A stretch of 55,000 nt of DNA from an uncultured Pelagibacteraceae bacterium (GTDB taxonomy: Bacteria; Pseudomonadota; Alphaproteobacteria; Pelagibacterales; Pelagibacteraceae). This document shows, in pieces, positions 53,751-55,000 of the stretch (within the stretch, counting starts at the first letter, position 1; every line of letters starts with the position of its first letter). The notes below the pieces were generated by a model. The model saw only the letters and a program-made list of their open reading frames with translations, was not told where the DNA came from and searched no databases. The position numbers and the translations under genes are program-made. The stretch spans positions 1 to 55,000 of the forward strand of contig CACJQE010000003.1 in assembly GCA_902595465.1 (NCBI GenBank), given 5' to 3'.

Positions 53751-54024
53751 GTTTTAATCATTAAAAGTGTTGATTTATATGACATTTTGGACCATTTTTT
53801 ATCAATCTAATTTCTTGATTTCTTAATATTATTATTTATAAGCGTCCCACTCAACATTTAAAAATGTTATTTTATTGGAATTTTTCCAATTAGCTATTTG
53901 AATTGTTAATATTTTAAGAAGAGAAGTGTGGACGGTTAAGGTTACCAAAATTTGTCGTACACACTTCAAAATCACATAAGTATTATTCTTAGTATTTATG
54001 TAGAAGCTAGTGTGCGCCGTTTTT
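53751..54024 (+). promoter_or_regulatory. 16S rRNA leader with promoter and processing stem
   Basis: This 274-bp gap holds no gene I can support. A candidate promoter is TTGATT (53815-53820), 16 bp, TATAAG (53837-53842). A 12-bp imperfect inverted repeat, GAAGTGTGGACG (53923-53934) against CGTACACACTTC (53956-53967), is in a position typical of rRNA leader or processing stems. ATTGGAA/TTCCAAT (53874-53890) forms a small hairpin. Confidence 0.55.
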
Positions 54025-55000
54025 AAACTTGAGAGTTTGATCATGGCTCAGAACGTACGCTGGCGGCACGCCTTATACATGCAAGTCGAACGAAGTAGTA
54101 ATACTTAGTGGCAGACGGGTGAGTAACATGTGGGTATCTTCCCTTTGGTGAGGAATAACACGAGGAAACTTGTGCTAATACCTCATAAGTCTTTACGGAG
54201 AAAGCTTTATGCGCCAATGGATGAGCCCGCACTTGATTAGTTTGTTGGTGGGGTAAAGGCCTACCAAGACTTTTATCAATAGCTGATCTGAGAGGATGAT
54301 CAGCCACATTGGGACTGAGACACGGCCCAAACTCCTACGGGAGGCAGCAGTAGGGAATATTGCACAATGGAGGAAACTCTGATGCAGCGATGCCGCGTGA
54401 GTGAAGAAGGCCTTTGGGTTGTAAAGCTCTTTCGTCGGGGAAGAAAATGACTGTACCCGAATAAGAAGGTCCGGCTAACTTCGTGCCAGCAGCCGCGGTA
54501 ATACGAAGGGACCTAGCGTAGTTCGGAATTACTGGGCTTAAAGAGTTCGTAGGTGGTTAAAAAAGTTGGTGGTGAAATCCCAGAGCTTAACTCTGGAACT
54601 GCCATCAAAACTTTTTAGCTAGAGTATGATAGAGGAAAGCAGAATTTCTAGTGTAGAGGTGAAATTCGTAGATATTAGAAAGAATACCAATTGCGAAGGC
54701 AGCTTTCTGGATCATTACTGACACTGAGGAACGAAAGCATGGGTAGCGAAGAGGATTAGATACCCTCGTAGTCCATGCCGTAAACGATGTGTGTTAGACG
54801 TTGGAAATTTATTTTCAGTGTCGCAGCGAAAGCGTTAAACACACCGCCTGGGGAGTACGACCGCAAGGTTAAAACTCAAATGAATTGACGGGGACCCGCA
54901 CAAGTAGTGGAGCATGTGGTTTAATTCGAAGATACGCGCAGAACCTTACCAACACTTGACATGTTCGTCGCGACTTTAAGAGATTAAAGTTTTCGGTTCG
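54025..55000 (+). rRNA. rrs: 16S ribosomal RNA (5' part, truncated by window)
   Basis: The conserved AGAGTTTGATCATGGCTCAG, CTCCTACGGGAGGCAGCAGT, GTGCCAGCAGCCGCGGTAAT and AACTCAAATGAATTGACGGG blocks are present, so about 976 nt of the mature molecule, starting near 54025. Variable regions such as GTAGTAATACTTAGTGGCAG and the AT-rich variable stretches look like SAR11/Pelagibacter, an alphaproteobacterium. The exact first base is approximate. Confidence 0.96.

Noticed and set aside
54041..54307. Protein-coding frame on the minus strand inside the 16S region
   Set aside because: The sequence is unmistakably 16S rRNA; the open frame is a by-product.
1..55000. CRISPR arrays, insertion sequences, prophage
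   Set aside because: No regularly spaced repeats, transposase or phage structural motifs were seen.

Overview
The window is a stretch of a very AT-rich, compact alphaproteobacterial chromosome, most likely SAR11 (Pelagibacterales). The partial 16S rRNA at the right edge has an alphaproteobacterial/SAR11-like sequence. GcrA, CycM, DUF1178, DUF2948 and DUF4167 are alphaproteobacterial markers, and many gene neighbourhoods follow the alphaproteobacterial order. Spacers are mostly a few bases, and four convergent gene pairs overlap at their stop codons. No CRISPR array, insertion sequence or prophage was seen.

Layout. 1-5.8 kb (minus strand): ribosome/membrane-insertion genes rpmH-rnpA-yidD-yidC run into argB, a HAD nucleotidase, dapD and dapE (cut by the window edge). 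5.9-10.8 kb: a DedA-like membrane protein, tRNA-Thr, two tiny basic proteins, dcd, murA, DUF2948, hisD, infA and tRNA-Phe. 10.9-15.4 kb: a cold-shock protein, then a histidine block (a His-rich micro-ORF, tRNA-His, hisS, hisZ, a sulfotransferase, hisG). 15.5-19.2 kb: rmuC, an MGME1/phage-like nuclease, sbcB and trxA. 19.2-30.4 kb (minus strand): rnd-kdsD-lptC-lptB, a damaged aroA/rpsA junction, then ihfB-pyrF-trpF-trpB-trpA-accD-folC. 30.4-36.6 kb: an NDUFA9-like protein, a SHOCT protein, gcrA, argD-argF, cycM, kdsB, pheA. 36.6-39.3 kb: SRP RNA, dnaX, ybaB, recR. 39.3-53.8 kb: glcB, accA, secA, argJ, DUF1178, ubiG, lysC, ispG, prfA, prmC, DUF4167 and an M23 peptidase. From 53.8 kb: the rRNA leader and 16S rRNA.

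Most of this is core metabolism: arginine, histidine, lysine/diaminopimelate, tryptophan and aromatic biosynthesis, the LPS/Kdo branch, fatty-acid carboxylation (accA, accD) and translation/replication.

The items most worth a second look are: (1) a junction near 26.43 kb where aroA loses its C-terminal third, cmk is absent and rpsA lacks its first S1 domain, at a 16-bp stretch that reads sensibly in both proteins; (2) a 24-codon micro-ORF with four His codons just upstream of tRNA-His-hisS-hisZ-hisG, a candidate histidine leader peptide; (3) a TrpB with several replaced active-site residues, next to a divergent TrpA and TrpF; (4) a 13-A run at the end of dnaX domain III where slippage in either direction stops translation at once; (5) an AccA with a C-terminal membrane tail; and (6) no visible glycine riboswitch upstream of glcB, although one is known there in SAR11.
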